From contig NC_015557.1 of assembly GCF_000213785.1 (NCBI RefSeq), forward strand, positions 248,001 to 312,000: DNA of 64,000 nucleotides, written 5' to 3'. The position numbers and the translations under genes were made by a program. The notes below the pieces were generated by a model. That model was not told where the DNA came from, made no database searches, and saw nothing but the letters and a program-made list of their open reading frames with translations. Source of the stretch: Hydrogenobaculum sp. 3684 (lineage in GTDB: Bacteria; Aquificota; Aquificia; Aquificales; Aquificaceae). Of this stretch, positions 33,352-42,635 are shown piece by piece (position 1 is the stretch's first letter; each line of letters starts with the position of its first letter).

Positions 33352-34410
33352 ATGGGATATTGGAAAGGACTAATACACGCATATAGAGAATATTTGCCGG
33401 TTTCTGAGAAAACTCCTATTATAACCCTTTACGAAGGCAACACTCCTCTTATAAAAGCTCAAAGAATACCAGACATGCTAAAAGTAGGGGTGGAGCTTTA
33501 TTTTAAGTTTGAAGGCCTAAACCCCACTGGTTCTTTTAAGGATAGAGGTATGACAATGGCTATATCAAAAGCCGCCGAATCTGGTAAAAGAGCCGTTATA
33601 TGTGCATCCACTGGCAATACCTCAGCTTCGGCTGCTGCTTACGCTGCAAGAGCTGGTATGAAAGCTTTTGTGGTACTTCCAAAGGGTGCTGTAGCTCTTG
33701 GTAAACTATCCCAAGCTATTATATACGGGGCCAAGGTAATAGCGCTTCTTGGAAATTTTGATGATGCTTTATTTATAGTAAGAAAAATAGGTGAAATATT
33801 ACCAGTAGAAGTGGTAAATTCTGTAAACCCTTATCGGATAGAGGGTCAAAAAACCGCTGCCTTTGAAATAGTGGATGCTTTAGGGGATGCTCCCACTTAT
33901 CATTTTATACCCGTTGGAAACGCTGGTAACATAACAGCCTATTGGAAAGGTTATAAAGAGTATCATGCTATAGGAAAATCAAAAAAACTTCCCATTATGA
34001 TGGGTTATCAGGCAGAAGGATCAGCTCCTATAGTAAAAGGTTATCCTATAAAAAACCCTCAAACCATAGCCACCGCTATAAAAATAGGCAATCCTTACAG
34101 CTGGAGAAATGCCATCCAAGCCGCCAAAGAATCAAACGGTAAAATCGATGCGGTTACAGATGATGAGATACTTTACGCTTACAACCTTGTGGCTTCTTGT
34201 GAAGGGGTTTTTTGTGAACCAGCTTCCGCTGCATCTGTAGCAGGCTTTATTAAAAGCGCCAAAGAAGGTATTTTTAAAGAAGGCGATGTGGTAGTCTGCA
34301 CATTGACTGGTTCTGGCTTAAAAGACCCAGATACCGCTATGAAATCCGCCCAAAGCCCTATAGAAGTACCACCGGATTTAAACCAGGTTTTGAAGCTTAT
34401 AGAGATTTAA
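33352..34410 (+). CDS. thrC: Threonine synthase
   Basis: ThrC converts O-phosphohomoserine to threonine using pyridoxal phosphate. From ATG 33352 the product is 352 residues. It has the PLP-lysine motif [30 protein letters not shown] and the phosphate-binding [14 protein letters not shown]. Length fits the short bacterial/archaeal class. Its 3' end overlaps the convergent scpA gene by 4 bp. Confidence 0.92.
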   Translation: MGYWKGLIHAYREYLPVSEKTPIITLYEGNTPLIKAQRIPDMLKVGVELYFKFEGLNPTGSFKDRGMTMAISKAAESGKRAVICASTGNTSASAAAYAARAGMKAFVVLPKGAVALGKLSQAIIYGAKVIALLGNFDDALFIVRKIGEILPVEVVNSVNPYRIEGQKTAAFEIVDALGDAPTYHFIPVGNAGNITAYWKGYKEYHAIGKSKKLPIMMGYQAEGSAPIVKGYPIKNPQTIATAIKIGNPYSWRNAIQAAKESNGKIDAVTDDEILYAYNLVASCEGVFCEPASAASVAGFIKSAKEGIFKEGDVVVCTLTGSGLKDPDTAMKSAQSPIEVPPDLNQVLKLIEI

Positions 34411-35015
34411 AGCTTTTCTATTATAATGTCTCCGTAGTGTTCTTTTTGATATATATCTGCATGTTTGTCGTATTGGATAAACATAAGGGCTGTAAATTGG
34501 ACTGAGGCTTTGTCTTGCTCTACTATCTCAGAAAAGTATAGCTTTGGTTTTTGATTTATGGTAGCTTTTAGATGCTCTATCACATCTTTTAATATGGATC
34601 TATGAAGAGGAATTTTGCGTTTTTTCATTAAAGAACGATGTCTTTCTTTTGTGAGAGTATACTTTTTTCTTTCTTTTGGTATTTTTGGCGTGTTTTGTTG
34701 TTCTTTAGGTTCATCTATAGGTTCTGTTTGAGATTCATCATACATTTGTACAAGCTCTTTTAACGTGAGTCTTTGACGGTGTATTTTTGGTTTTGGAAAT
34801 AGTATCTCAAGCTTTTTTTTAAATAAAAATGTGGCAGCAGAAAGGGCATTTGCTGGTATACGCATATCAAGAAGTTCCATGTTTCTTATTTGTTCTATGT
34901 AAAGTTGTGCTAAATTTGCTATATCTATACTCCAGGGGTCAATTTTACCCTCTTCTACAAGCGGTATCAAAAGGCTAAACGGATGGTCTTCTGGAAGTTT
35001 AAAATCCACTGACAT
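34407..35015 (-). CDS. scpA: Segregation and condensation protein A
   Basis: ScpA is the kleisin that bridges SMC heads with ScpB in chromosome condensation. The 202-residue product has the N-terminal signature [21 protein letters not shown] and continues into [12 protein letters not shown]. The winged-helix C-terminus includes [18 protein letters not shown]. It is slightly short for the family. The start overlaps mobB by 17 bases. No scpB or smc is in the window. Confidence 0.9.
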   Translation of the reverse strand: MSVDFKLPEDHPFSLLIPLVEEGKIDPWSIDIANLAQLYIEQIRNMELLDMRIPANALSAATFLFKKKLEILFPKPKIHRQRLTLKELVQMYDESQTEPIDEPKEQQNTPKIPKERKKYTLTKERHRSLMKKRKIPLHRSILKDVIEHLKATINQKPKLYFSEIVEQDKASVQFTALMFIQYDKHADIYQKEHYGDIIIEKL

Positions 35016-35415
35016 AAGTTTCTACAAACTTTTTAAGCGCTTCTTTATCGCCGTTATATTCATAAACTATATTTTCTAAAGGTTCTTTTATATCGCCTAC
35101 TTTTACTTTAGGAAAAGCCATATACTTAAAACCTTCTAATATTATCAAATCGTAATCTTTAAAAAACTCTATAGCTTCTTCTATGGTTTTTGGCTTTTGG
35201 TATAAAACAAACGTGTCTTTTGATAAAATAGCACTTTGATGGTTTATATTAAATATTCTTGAAGTATCGGAGTTTTCTTTATCAAAAACAGCATGGCCTT
35301 TGGGGTCGTGTTTTATGTAGGCTATTTTGTATTTGTCTTGGAAGCTTTTGATAATATACTCTATTAAGGTGGTTTTTCCGCTGTTGTGATATCCTACAAA
35401 AGAAAGGATTTTCAT
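34999..35415 (-). CDS. mobB: Molybdopterin-guanine dinucleotide biosynthesis protein MobB
   Basis: MobB is a P-loop GTP-binding protein that assists attachment of GMP to molybdopterin. The 138-residue product begins ILSFVGYHNSGKTTLIEYI (Walker A GYHNSGKT) and contains YIKHDPKGH and LIILEGFKY, all family features. It supports supply of bis-MGD cofactor for the molybdoenzymes elsewhere in this window. It overlaps argB by 4 nt (ATGA). Confidence 0.88.
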   Translation of the reverse strand: MKILSFVGYHNSGKTTLIEYIIKSFQDKYKIAYIKHDPKGHAVFDKENSDTSRIFNINHQSAILSKDTFVLYQKPKTIEEAIEFFKDYDLIILEGFKYMAFPKVKVGDIKEPLENIVYEYNGDKEALKKFVETYVSGF

Positions 35416-36275
35416 AAAGATATCTCGGTGCCTATACCTTCTTTTGTAAATACTTCTATAAGTATTGAGTGTTTTATTTTACCGTTTATTATATGCACTT
35501 TTCTAACGCCTCTTAAAATAGCATCTATGGCAGAGTTTATCTTGGGTATCATACCTTTTGTAATAGTACCATCTTCTATAAGCTCTTTGTATTGGTTTTT
35601 ATGTATAGAAGATATAGTTTTACCGCTTTTATCTAAAATACCATCTGTATCTGTCAAAAATATGAGTTTTTCAGCTCCAAGCTCACAGGCGATTTCTGTA
35701 GCTGCCATATCGGCATTTACATTGTACATTTGATTTGATTCTGGGTCTATGCCTATTGGTGCTATAACAGGGGTATAGTCCATCTGTATAAGCTCCCTTA
35801 TAAGTTTTGTATTTACAGTTTTTACTTTCCCCACATATCCTATATCTTCGCTGTCTTGATAGTACTTTGTACATATCAAAAGATTTGCGTCTATACCAGA
35901 GAGCCCTATAGCCCCATGCATGTTTGACATTTCTTTGTTTAGCATTGATACTATATCTTTGTTTAGTTTTCCTATGAGCACCATCTTTGCTACGTCCAAA
36001 GACTCTTTATCGGTTTTTCTTATGCCGTTTATAAATTCTGTTTGTATGTTTAGCTTATTTAACATGTTTGTAATGTCTTTACCACCCCCATGCACAAGCA
36101 CTACCTTTATACCTACGTACCTAAGAAGGGCTATATCCTTTGCAAAAGAATGTTTTAGTTCCTCTTCTTCCATGGCAGCCCCGCCGTATTTTACTACAAA
36201 AATCTTACCGTAAAAATCTCTTATAAAAGGTAGTGCCTCTTGAAGTATAAGGGCTTTTTCTAAAAGCTGTTCCAT
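35412..36275 (-). CDS. argB: Acetylglutamate kinase
   Basis: ArgB phosphorylates N-acetylglutamate in arginine synthesis. From ATG 36275 the product is 287 residues. It has VVKYGGAAM, VLVHGGGKDI, the NVNADMAATEIA substrate motif and LTDTDGILD. I preferred 36275 because the frame upstream runs back into the end of lpd. It overlaps mobB by 4 nt. Confidence 0.92.
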   Translation of the reverse strand: MEQLLEKALILQEALPFIRDFYGKIFVVKYGGAAMEEEELKHSFAKDIALLRYVGIKVVLVHGGGKDITNMLNKLNIQTEFINGIRKTDKESLDVAKMVLIGKLNKDIVSMLNKEMSNMHGAIGLSGIDANLLICTKYYQDSEDIGYVGKVKTVNTKLIRELIQMDYTPVIAPIGIDPESNQMYNVNADMAATEIACELGAEKLIFLTDTDGILDKSGKTISSIHKNQYKELIEDGTITKGMIPKINSAIDAILRGVRKVHIINGKIKHSILIEVFTKEGIGTEISL

Positions 36276-36285
36276 CTTAAAAGCC

Positions 36286-37647
36286 TCATAAAAGTTTTTT
36301 CTGAGAAGACATAACAACAGTTTCAGATAAAGAAGGATGAGTGTACATGCATCTTGATAAAAACTCTAAATCTTTTCCAGCTTTTACTATGTGTACCAAT
36401 TGATGAATTAGCTCTCCAGCTTGAGGTCCCAGTATTTCTGCTCCTAAAATCTCTTTTGTGTTGGCATCGTATATTACCTTTGCGTATCCTTCAGCTTCAT
36501 CGTCTATAATAGCTTTTGGATTTTTAGCAAAGGTGGCAGTACCTACTTCATAGTCTAATTCCATATCTTCCGCTTGATCTATATTTATACCAAAAGATGC
36601 AATTTCATAAGCTGAGTATATAATCTTTGGCACAAGCTTATAATCTAATTTTTCTGCATCGTTGTTTATATGGGCTACAGCGGTTCTTCCTTCGTACATA
36701 GATTTATGGGCAAGCATCAAAGGCGATGTCACATCACCACAGGCGTATATATGATTTACAGATGTTTTGGCGTATTCATCTATTTTTACATATCCTTTTT
36801 CTGTAAGAGCTATATCTGTATTTTCTATACCTATGTCTTTTGTGTTTGGAGCTCTTCCAACAGCTTCCAATATAATATCGTATTCTATAATAGTGCCGTC
36901 TTTTAAAATAGCTTTTCTTTTACCATCTTCTTCTATAAGATTTTCTATAGTGTTTGAAGTAAATATCTTTACACCTAAGCTTTTAAGCTTTTTACTAAGA
37001 TAAGAAGCGCTATCTTCTGATTCTGAAGGTATTATCCTTTTTGAAATATCTACTAAATATACATCTATATCATACATTCTAAATATATACGCAAACTCTA
37101 CACCCACTACGCCTGCCCCTACTATGAGAACTGATTTCGGTTTTTCTGTGATACCCCAGATGGTATCCGTGTTGTATATTTTAAACTTTGTTTTGTCGTA
37201 ATGAAGTATGCTAACCACAGAAGAACCAGTAGAAAGAAGTATATATTTGCCTTTTATTACATCCCCTCTTGTGGTTTCTATGGTGTTGTTGTCTTTAAAT
37301 CTACCTTTTCCATAATATATATCTATTTTTAAGCTTTTAGCATAAGCTTTGAAACTTTCCCTTATATCGCTGACGGCGTTGTCCCTATGCTCTTTAAAAG
37401 CAAGCCAGTCTATATCTTGGCTGTCTATCTTGATACCGTATTTTATACCTCTTGAAAGATGCTCTCTTAGTTTAGCACCAAATCTCATATATTTTGATGG
37501 TATACAGCCTCTATTTAGACAATTGCCACCTATGGTTTTTTCGGATATATCTATCATTGCAACGTGCATTCCGTATCTTTTAGCATGGAGTATAGCCTCA
37601 TAACCACCAGACCCGGCTCCAAATATAACTATGTCATATTCTTTCAT
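36286..37647 (-). CDS. lpd: Dihydrolipoamide dehydrogenase-type flavoprotein
   Basis: The 453-residue disulfide oxidoreductase has an FAD motif (FGAGSGGYEA) and the redox disulfide C43-x4-C48 (GGNCLNRGCIPSK). An NAD motif follows (VGAGVVGVEFAYIF), then YACGDVTSPLMLAH and the C-terminal catalytic motif HPSLSE. This is the Lpd layout, oxidising dihydrolipoyl groups. No 2-oxoacid dehydrogenase genes are adjacent, so the partner complex is unknown. Its start overlaps the small gene upstream by 14 bases. Confidence 0.85.
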   Translation of the reverse strand: MKEYDIVIFGAGSGGYEAILHAKRYGMHVAMIDISEKTIGGNCLNRGCIPSKYMRFGAKLREHLSRGIKYGIKIDSQDIDWLAFKEHRDNAVSDIRESFKAYAKSLKIDIYYGKGRFKDNNTIETTRGDVIKGKYILLSTGSSVVSILHYDKTKFKIYNTDTIWGITEKPKSVLIVGAGVVGVEFAYIFRMYDIDVYLVDISKRIIPSESEDSASYLSKKLKSLGVKIFTSNTIENLIEEDGKRKAILKDGTIIEYDIILEAVGRAPNTKDIGIENTDIALTEKGYVKIDEYAKTSVNHIYACGDVTSPLMLAHKSMYEGRTAVAHINNDAEKLDYKLVPKIIYSAYEIASFGINIDQAEDMELDYEVGTATFAKNPKAIIDDEAEGYAKVIYDANTKEILGAEILGPQAGELIHQLVHIVKAGKDLEFLSRCMYTHPSLSETVVMSSQKKLL

Positions 37648-37879
37648 CTTCCTTACTCCTATCCTTTTTGCTATTTTTAATTTTATTCTTTCTTCGTTCT
37701 TTGTAAACCTCTTGTCTTATGTCTTTTATCAATTTTTTGTATTTATAGAATACACTAGGTACTTTTATTGGTAAATGGTAATATTTTTCAAGCATAAGCA
37801 TAATATCTTCTGTGGTAAGATATTTTTTGTTGGTAATAAGGGTTTTTATATATTTGTATATCCTTGAATCTTTTTTCAC
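37634..37879 (-). CDS. Small basic protein, unknown
   Basis: This lysine/arginine-rich product has 81 residues if started at GTG 37879, which overlaps the preceding stop (TAGTG), or 87 from GTG 37897. The N-terminal part (RIYKYIKTLITNKKYL) looks helical. The tail is highly charged (KERRKNKIKNSKKDRSKEDERI). No family recognised; a nucleic-acid-binding role is only a guess. It lies between the M16 protein and lpd with overlaps on both sides, so it is probably real. Confidence 0.5.
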   Translation of the reverse strand: MKKDSRIYKYIKTLITNKKYLTTEDIMLMLEKYYHLPIKVPSVFYKYKKLIKDIRQEVYKERRKNKIKNSKKDRSKEDERI

Positions 37880-39054
37880 TATGTTACCACTACGCACTTG
37901 TGATGATTTATGTATGTTTTATAAACATGCTCTATGTCTTCTTTGGAGACTTTGTTTACAAGATTTTCGTAATCAAAAACTGTGTCTTTACCAAGTCCTA
38001 TAAGCTCATAATATCCCATGGTGTAAGATTTGCTAAACCTCGTTTGATGCTCCAAAGAAAAGTTTCCTATTAGCTTTTGTTTGGCAAGCGTTATATCCTC
38101 TTCATCTATTTCAAGGTTTTTGATGATGTCGTTAAGGTCTTCCAAAGCGCTTTGAGATTTTTCTACAGATGTTCCTATGTAAGCTATCATCTTAGAGCAG
38201 TAAATATTTGTAGAAATAGAGCTATTTACCGCATATGCATAACCTTTTTCTTCTCTTAAAATCTTAAAAAGTATAGAGCTCATACCGTTTCCAAGGATTG
38301 CATTTAACACTTTAAAAGCAAAATACTCATTTTTATCTATTGGCAAAGGAGCATCGTATCCACACATAATACTAGCCTGAGCCCCGCCCCTTTTTATATT
38401 TATAACTTCATCTTTGTCTACTTTAGGACAGATGTTTGCTGGTGGTGTTCCTTGGCTTTTAGAAAAAATATCCAATACGCTTTTTATTGTTTCAAGATCT
38501 TCATCTTCTAAATTGTCTGCTACTACGCTTATGATAGGTTCTTGGTTTAATATATCGGCGTATCTTTTTTTAACATCTTCAAGGGATATACTTTTAACAC
38601 TATCTTCAGTGCCTAAACTTGATATCTCATAGGGAGTATTTTTATACAATATTTTTCTTAAATTGTCAAAAGCAAAATCAAAAGGCCTTTCTTTTCTTGA
38701 TTTTAAAGTAGATAATACGTTTTGTTTTTCTATCTCTAAAGTTTCTTCTTCAAATACGCTATTTGTAAGTATATCTTTTAAAGTATCTATAGATTCTTTT
38801 ATATTGGCTTTTTTTGTAGCTATTGATATTGTTATAAAATCTCCGTAGGTTTTAAATCTTAGAAATCCCCCAACATTTTCAAATACTTCGTTTATTTCCT
38901 GGGAAGTTTTTGAAGTGGTTTTTTTACCCATTAGTGATGTGGTGATGTTTGTAAGGCCCTTTATAGGCTCATACATAGCCCCGCCTTTTAAAAAAATGTT
39001 TATAGCCACTATATCAAAATCAGAGTTTGTGTTATGGTATATAAATTTCTCCAT
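37879..39054 (-). CDS. M16-family peptidase-like protein lacking the zinc motif
   Basis: From ATG 39054 the product is 391 residues with the two-domain M16 fold. It includes GGAMYEPIKGLTNITTSLM, where active enzymes have HxxEH, and later VLNAILGNGMSSILFKILREEKGYAYAV, the conserved C-domain segment. The inverzincin motif is replaced by NITTS. This is therefore a non-catalytic subunit or pseudoprotease, usually paired with an active partner that is not seen here. TTGGAG precedes the start. It belongs to the pspA unit. Confidence 0.8.
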   Translation of the reverse strand: MEKFIYHNTNSDFDIVAINIFLKGGAMYEPIKGLTNITTSLMGKKTTSKTSQEINEVFENVGGFLRFKTYGDFITISIATKKANIKESIDTLKDILTNSVFEEETLEIEKQNVLSTLKSRKERPFDFAFDNLRKILYKNTPYEISSLGTEDSVKSISLEDVKKRYADILNQEPIISVVADNLEDEDLETIKSVLDIFSKSQGTPPANICPKVDKDEVINIKRGGAQASIMCGYDAPLPIDKNEYFAFKVLNAILGNGMSSILFKILREEKGYAYAVNSSISTNIYCSKMIAYIGTSVEKSQSALEDLNDIIKNLEIDEEDITLAKQKLIGNFSLEHQTRFSKSYTMGYYELIGLGKDTVFDYENLVNKVSKEDIEHVYKTYINHHKCVVVT

Positions 39055-39056
39055 AT

Positions 39057-40097
39057 TTAACTCCAAGAATCATCTTGATTTGTATCTATATCGTTGCCCC
39101 AATCATCTCCACCTGCAAAATCTATGTTGTTGTCTGTATCTTGGTTTGTTATGTCTTGGGTGTTATCTATGGGCGGTTCGTTGTAATAGTTATTTTCTAC
39201 GATAGTAGGACCCATTCCAAAACCACCACTAAACACAGAACCCATCAAAGAGCCCATCGCCATCATGCCAAGCAGGTCCATAAAAGACATCCCACCGCCC
39301 ATCATGCCAGGTCCCATAGTTTGCTGGTTTTGATAGTTTTGCTGGGGATTTGTATTTTGAAGGTTTTTTAAATCATCGTGGGTTTCATAGGTGTTTTTGA
39401 CCCCTGTAGCCACTTCTTTTAGTTTGTCTTTGAGATTTTCAAAGTATATATAAGAGCCTTCTATATCTTGAATTTCGTTGTTTTTAAGCTTTTGAAGTAA
39501 ATCTATCATCTTTTGTTTTATTTCGCTTAGTTCGTTTAATCTGTCTGATAAATCTTTTTTGGCTGGATCATCGTCTTTTAAAGACACCAAATCTATAGAT
39601 AGTTTTGTTTTCACCTTTTCAATATTTTCAAGATACAACGTAAGTTCTTGCATAAGCTTTGTCTTTATATCTTCTTTGTTTTTGTTTGTAAGTTTGTTTG
39701 ATATGTATAAAAATACAGCCCCCGCTATCAGCAAACCACCTATTAAGAAAAATATCATAGCACCTCCAAAAGTACCCTTTTTGACTTTGACAGATTTTTC
39801 TAAATCCCTTTCGTAATTTTTTAAATAACCTTTATGGGCAAAGGACTCTGAAGGGTCAAGTTTTTTTGCTATGTTTAACTCGTTTAGAGCTTTGTTGTAT
39901 TTTCCTTCAATATAGTAAACTTGAGAAAGCATATAATGGGCTTTTGCGGAGTTTGGGTCTTTTTGCAACACTTCTTTTAAAAGCTCTTCTGCTTTATGAT
40001 AATGCCCAGCTTGAACTTCTTTAGCTATATCGGAAGGAGTTGGTAGTGCCAAAGCTAAGCTAAACCACATCAAAAAGAATATTATATATTTTTTCAT
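39057..40097 (-). CDS. Secreted/membrane TPR protein with coiled coil and Gly/Met-rich tail
   Basis: The 346-residue product has a signal peptide (ending about residue 18 in LALALPTPSD) and two TPR repeats (residues about 25-92). A transmembrane helix follows at about 112-130 (GAMIFFLIGGLLIAGAVFL). A coiled-coil segment then leads to a low-complexity tail rich in Gly, Met, Asn and Asp (GPGMMGGGMSF onward). The stretch MMAMGSLMGSVFSGGFGMG resembles tails of TPM/PspA-associated proteins. It overlaps the 47-residue membrane protein upstream by ATGA. Confidence 0.65.
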   Translation of the reverse strand: MKKYIIFFLMWFSLALALPTPSDIAKEVQAGHYHKAEELLKEVLQKDPNSAKAHYMLSQVYYIEGKYNKALNELNIAKKLDPSESFAHKGYLKNYERDLEKSVKVKKGTFGGAMIFFLIGGLLIAGAVFLYISNKLTNKNKEDIKTKLMQELTLYLENIEKVKTKLSIDLVSLKDDDPAKKDLSDRLNELSEIKQKMIDLLQKLKNNEIQDIEGSYIYFENLKDKLKEVATGVKNTYETHDDLKNLQNTNPQQNYQNQQTMGPGMMGGGMSFMDLLGMMAMGSLMGSVFSGGFGMGPTIVENNYYNEPPIDNTQDITNQDTDNNIDFAGGDDWGNDIDTNQDDSWS

Positions 40098-40237
40098 ATA
40101 TTAAACCTTTTTCTTCCTATGTTAAAAGCCAAAAACACCGCAAACAAAAACGCCCCAAGCATAAGAAATCCCATAATCTTCCATACTATTATACCTATTA
40201 CAAGCACAATGGCTAGCAAAATAACTTGTTCTATCAT
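40094..40237 (-). CDS. 47-residue membrane protein of the pspA operon
   Basis: This small frame starts MIEQVILLAIVLVIGI and ends FNIGRKRFNI. It is almost wholly hydrophobic, with two helices broken by WKIMG and a basic tail, so the C-terminus is probably cytoplasmic. Its ATG overlaps the pspA stop by ATGA and its stop overlaps the TPR gene start by ATGA, so it is tightly coupled on both sides. Position next to PspA recalls PspB/PspG-type membrane partners, though no sequence match is claimed. Confidence 0.7.
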   Translation of the reverse strand: MIEQVILLAIVLVIGIIVWKIMGFLMLGAFLFAVFLAFNIGRKRFNI

Positions 40238-40908
40238 TTTAATCCCATTTCTTTCTTTAGGGCTTCAAGTTTATCGTCTACGGTGCTTGTTTTTTCAAGG
40301 TTTTCAAATTCTTTTTCTATATCGGCACCGGTTTGCTCATCTTCTATATTTTTCATAGCTTTTGCTTTTGCCTCTTCTTTTAGGACTTTTTCTTCAACAG
40401 AGTCAAGCTTTTCCTTAGCATGAGAATCGCCTATACCTGTGGTGATTTCGGAAGCTTTTTCTTGGGCTTTTGCCACTTCGTACCTTGTGCTTAGGATATC
40501 TGCCTTTGATTCTAGTTCTTGTTTTTTATTTTTTAACTCTTGTATTTTGGCTTTTAACTCGTTTATAGATGGTTCTAAAGCTTCAATCTGTTTTTGATAG
40601 ATATCTGCTTGTTTTTTCGCTTGTTCTTCTTGCTCTAAGGCTTTTTTGGCCAAATCTTCCCTGTTTGCTTGTAAAGCCTTTTTAGCCCTTTCATGCCATT
40701 CGTTGGCTTCTTCCTCATATTGGGTTTTCTTTTGTTTTAAGAGCTCATACTCGGCCATTACGTTTACCATGCTGGCATTGGCTTTTTCTATCTGCTCTTC
40801 TAAATCCCTTATCACTTGTCTTGCGGTTCTTCCAGGCTCTGACGCTTTGTCTAAAGCATCGTTTAAAGCCCCTTTAATCTGGGTCATTAGATTTTCTAAA
40901 AAGCTCAT
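40234..40908 (-). CDS. pspA: PspA/IM30-family membrane-stress protein
   Basis: PspA/IM30 proteins are ESCRT-III-like coiled-coil proteins that bind and stabilise stressed membranes. The 224-residue product has the family N-terminus (NLMTQIKGALNDALDKASEPGRTARQVIRDLEE, residues 6-38) and long helices with heptads to about residue 150. A TATAAT -10 lies at 40926-40931 and AAGGAGGT precedes the ATG. No sigma-54 motif is seen, unlike the E. coli psp operon. It heads the chain pspA-47aa-TPR-M16-small-lpd-argB-mobB-scpA. Confidence 0.85.
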   Translation of the reverse strand: MSFLENLMTQIKGALNDALDKASEPGRTARQVIRDLEEQIEKANASMVNVMAEYELLKQKKTQYEEEANEWHERAKKALQANREDLAKKALEQEEQAKKQADIYQKQIEALEPSINELKAKIQELKNKKQELESKADILSTRYEVAKAQEKASEITTGIGDSHAKEKLDSVEEKVLKEEAKAKAMKNIEDEQTGADIEKEFENLEKTSTVDDKLEALKKEMGLK

Positions 40909-40962
40909 AAACTTACCTCCTTTTTATTATAATCTATATCCCCTAAATAAAATATTTGTGAG

Positions 40963-41280
40963 TTATAGAAAATTTTTTAGTTTTTCTTTTATAAACTCTT
41001 TTGGTATAACACCGCTTATATTACCATTTATGTTGAAAGTCCTACAAGAATATGATATCTGGTCTGGCTCCTTGTTCGTATATATATCTATACCGTTTAC
41101 ATATATAGACGGTGAGCCCATAAACTTAACTTTTTGAGCTGTTTCTAAATCTTTTACATCTATACTCTTTATTGGTATATTTATGTTTAGCTCTTTCAAA
41201 GCCTCCATTAGATTTTTATATGTGGGTTCAGAGTTTGGGCAACCTTGGAAAAATAAAAACTCTATTTTTTCTATACTCAT
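40963..41280 (-). CDS. Thioredoxin-fold protein (DUF2703-like)
   Basis: The 105-residue protein has a thioredoxin-like beginning, IEFLFFQGCPNSEPT, with C14 as the single active-site Cys (CPNS), and a cis-proline region MGSPSIYVNGID. It resembles DUF2703/glutaredoxin-like proteins that handle thiol-reactive metals. It follows the TetR gene by one base, suggesting regulation by that repressor. Confidence 0.65.
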   Translation of the reverse strand: MSIEKIEFLFFQGCPNSEPTYKNLMEALKELNINIPIKSIDVKDLETAQKVKFMGSPSIYVNGIDIYTNKEPDQISYSCRTFNINGNISGVIPKEFIKEKLKNFL

Positions 41281-41281
41281 T

Positions 41282-41851
41282 TTAGACTCCTTCTTTGCTG
41301 CTTTTAAAAATATTTAATAAAAGCCTATAAGCTTTTTCTTGTATATCTTCTTCTATGTCGTCTATGAAACCCATCTCATAGAATAAAAATATACGCTCTA
41401 ACGTGCCTATGAAAAGCGCAGTGGCATATTCTGGTTGTATGCCTATCTCTTCATGGCTTTTAAAAAATTCGTATATAACATCTTTTGGCATTTTACCATC
41501 TTTTAGCTTTAGCTCATAGTCTATTTTAAAATAATGAAATAGATTTATAAACTTAAAAGCCTCTGGGTTTGTAAAAGCATAATTTAAAAACGCTTCGGAT
41601 AGATTTTTTAAAGCTTCTTCAAAGTTTTGGGCTTTTGATAAGGCGCTACTTAAATGGTTATAAAACTCCTGTGAGCTATTTAGAAAAAGAGATTTAACTA
41701 TTTGCTCTTTGCTGTCAAAATGCCTATATATGGCTCCTTCTGTTATGCCCACCGCTCTTGCTATGTCTTTTATGGTAGTTTCTCTAATGCCTTTATTTGA
41801 AAATATTTTAAGAGCCTCGTGCAATATCCTGTTTCTTGTTCTTCTTGGCAT
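41282..41851 (-). CDS. TetR-family transcriptional repressor
   Basis: The 189-residue protein has the N-terminal TetR helix-turn-helix (ETTIKDIARAVGITEGAIYRHFDSKEQIVKSLF, residues 20-52). A helical ligand domain of the AcrR/FadR type follows. A palindrome overlapping the start codon and the likely -10 suggests autorepression. It shares its transcript with the thioredoxin-fold gene. The ligand is unknown. Confidence 0.88.
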   Translation of the reverse strand: MPRRTRNRILHEALKIFSNKGIRETTIKDIARAVGITEGAIYRHFDSKEQIVKSLFLNSSQEFYNHLSSALSKAQNFEEALKNLSEAFLNYAFTNPEAFKFINLFHYFKIDYELKLKDGKMPKDVIYEFFKSHEEIGIQPEYATALFIGTLERIFLFYEMGFIDDIEEDIQEKAYRLLLNIFKSSKEGV

Positions 41852-41866
41852 GTTAAGATATTAACA
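41851..41866. promoter_or_regulatory. Candidate TetR operator and leaderless promoter
   Basis: TGTTAAGATATTAACA has perfect 6-bp arms around a 4-bp centre and touches the tetR start codon. A TAATAT hexamer on the minus strand (41858-41863) inside it would act as a -10, 6 nt from the ATG. A third half-site TTAACA lies at 41878-41883. Binding would block autogenous transcription. Confidence 0.55.
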
Positions 41867-41876
41867 TAAGTAAACA

Positions 41877-42635
41877 TTAACAGCTATGATTTATATTTCT
41901 GCTAAATATCAGTATAGCTGTATGAGCTGGCATAAAATCTTCTGGTCTTAGCCTATCTGGATTTGGTTTTAACTTTCTAAGTAATATCTCAGATATTTCA
42001 TAAACAAAGAATTTATCTTTTAATGATTCTAAAAGCTTTGAAACTTGGTTGTAGGTGGGTACCAAAAAACATACGTTTGCACCAGGTTTAAGCTCTTTAT
42101 GCAACTTATCTATGTATTCCCAAGGTTCTTTTGTGTCTATAAAAGCACAGTCAAAAAATCCTTCGTCGTATTTTGCATCGTTGTAGTTTGCTAGTGTGGC
42201 TTTTAACCTATCGTCTAAAAATCCAAAGGTTTTTAGGTTTTTAATAGCGTTGTCGTAAGCTTTTTGGTTTTCTTCGTGGGTGTATAAAATGGCATCTTCT
42301 TTCATGGTTTTTAATATAATGGCACTCATTACAGCGCTTCCCATACCAAACTCAAGGATTCTTTTACAAGATGGTATATCTAATTTTATAGTCGTATAAA
42401 AAGCATCTTTTGGATATACTATTTGAGTTTCTCTTTTAAACCCATATTTTACAATTTCTTCAAGCGTGGGTTTTGCTACAAAAAATCCGTTTAAGAAAAT
42501 GCCTTCTTCTTTGCCTATGATGTCATCGTATTTTAGTATGTGAGATTTTACGTTTAGGCTTTCGCCCTTTTTTACTCTTTTTATATAGACTCTATCGCTG
42601 TATCTTATTATAACTAAATCGTTTTCCAATATCAT
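41877..42635 (-). CDS. trmI: tRNA (adenine-58-N1)-methyltransferase TrmI
   Basis: TrmI makes m1A58 in the T loop of tRNAs and is important in thermophiles. The 252-residue product has an N-terminal beta domain, the bridging region QIVYPKDAFYTTIKLDI, SAM motif I (ILEFGMGSAVMS) and LKPGANVCFLVPTYNQV. Motif I reads EFGMGSAVMS where many TrmI have EAGTGSGALT, a modest variation. It begins at a TAATG junction with accB. Confidence 0.82.
   Translation of the reverse strand: MILENDLVIIRYSDRVYIKRVKKGESLNVKSHILKYDDIIGKEEGIFLNGFFVAKPTLEEIVKYGFKRETQIVYPKDAFYTTIKLDIPSCKRILEFGMGSAVMSAIILKTMKEDAILYTHEENQKAYDNAIKNLKTFGFLDDRLKATLANYNDAKYDEGFFDCAFIDTKEPWEYIDKLHKELKPGANVCFLVPTYNQVSKLLESLKDKFFVYEISEILLRKLKPNPDRLRPEDFMPAHTAILIFSRNINHSC

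Noticed and set aside
40909-40960. Sigma-54 promoter for pspA as in enterobacteria
   Set aside because: No GG/GC pair with 12-bp spacing; a TATAAT and a strong Shine-Dalgarno are present instead.
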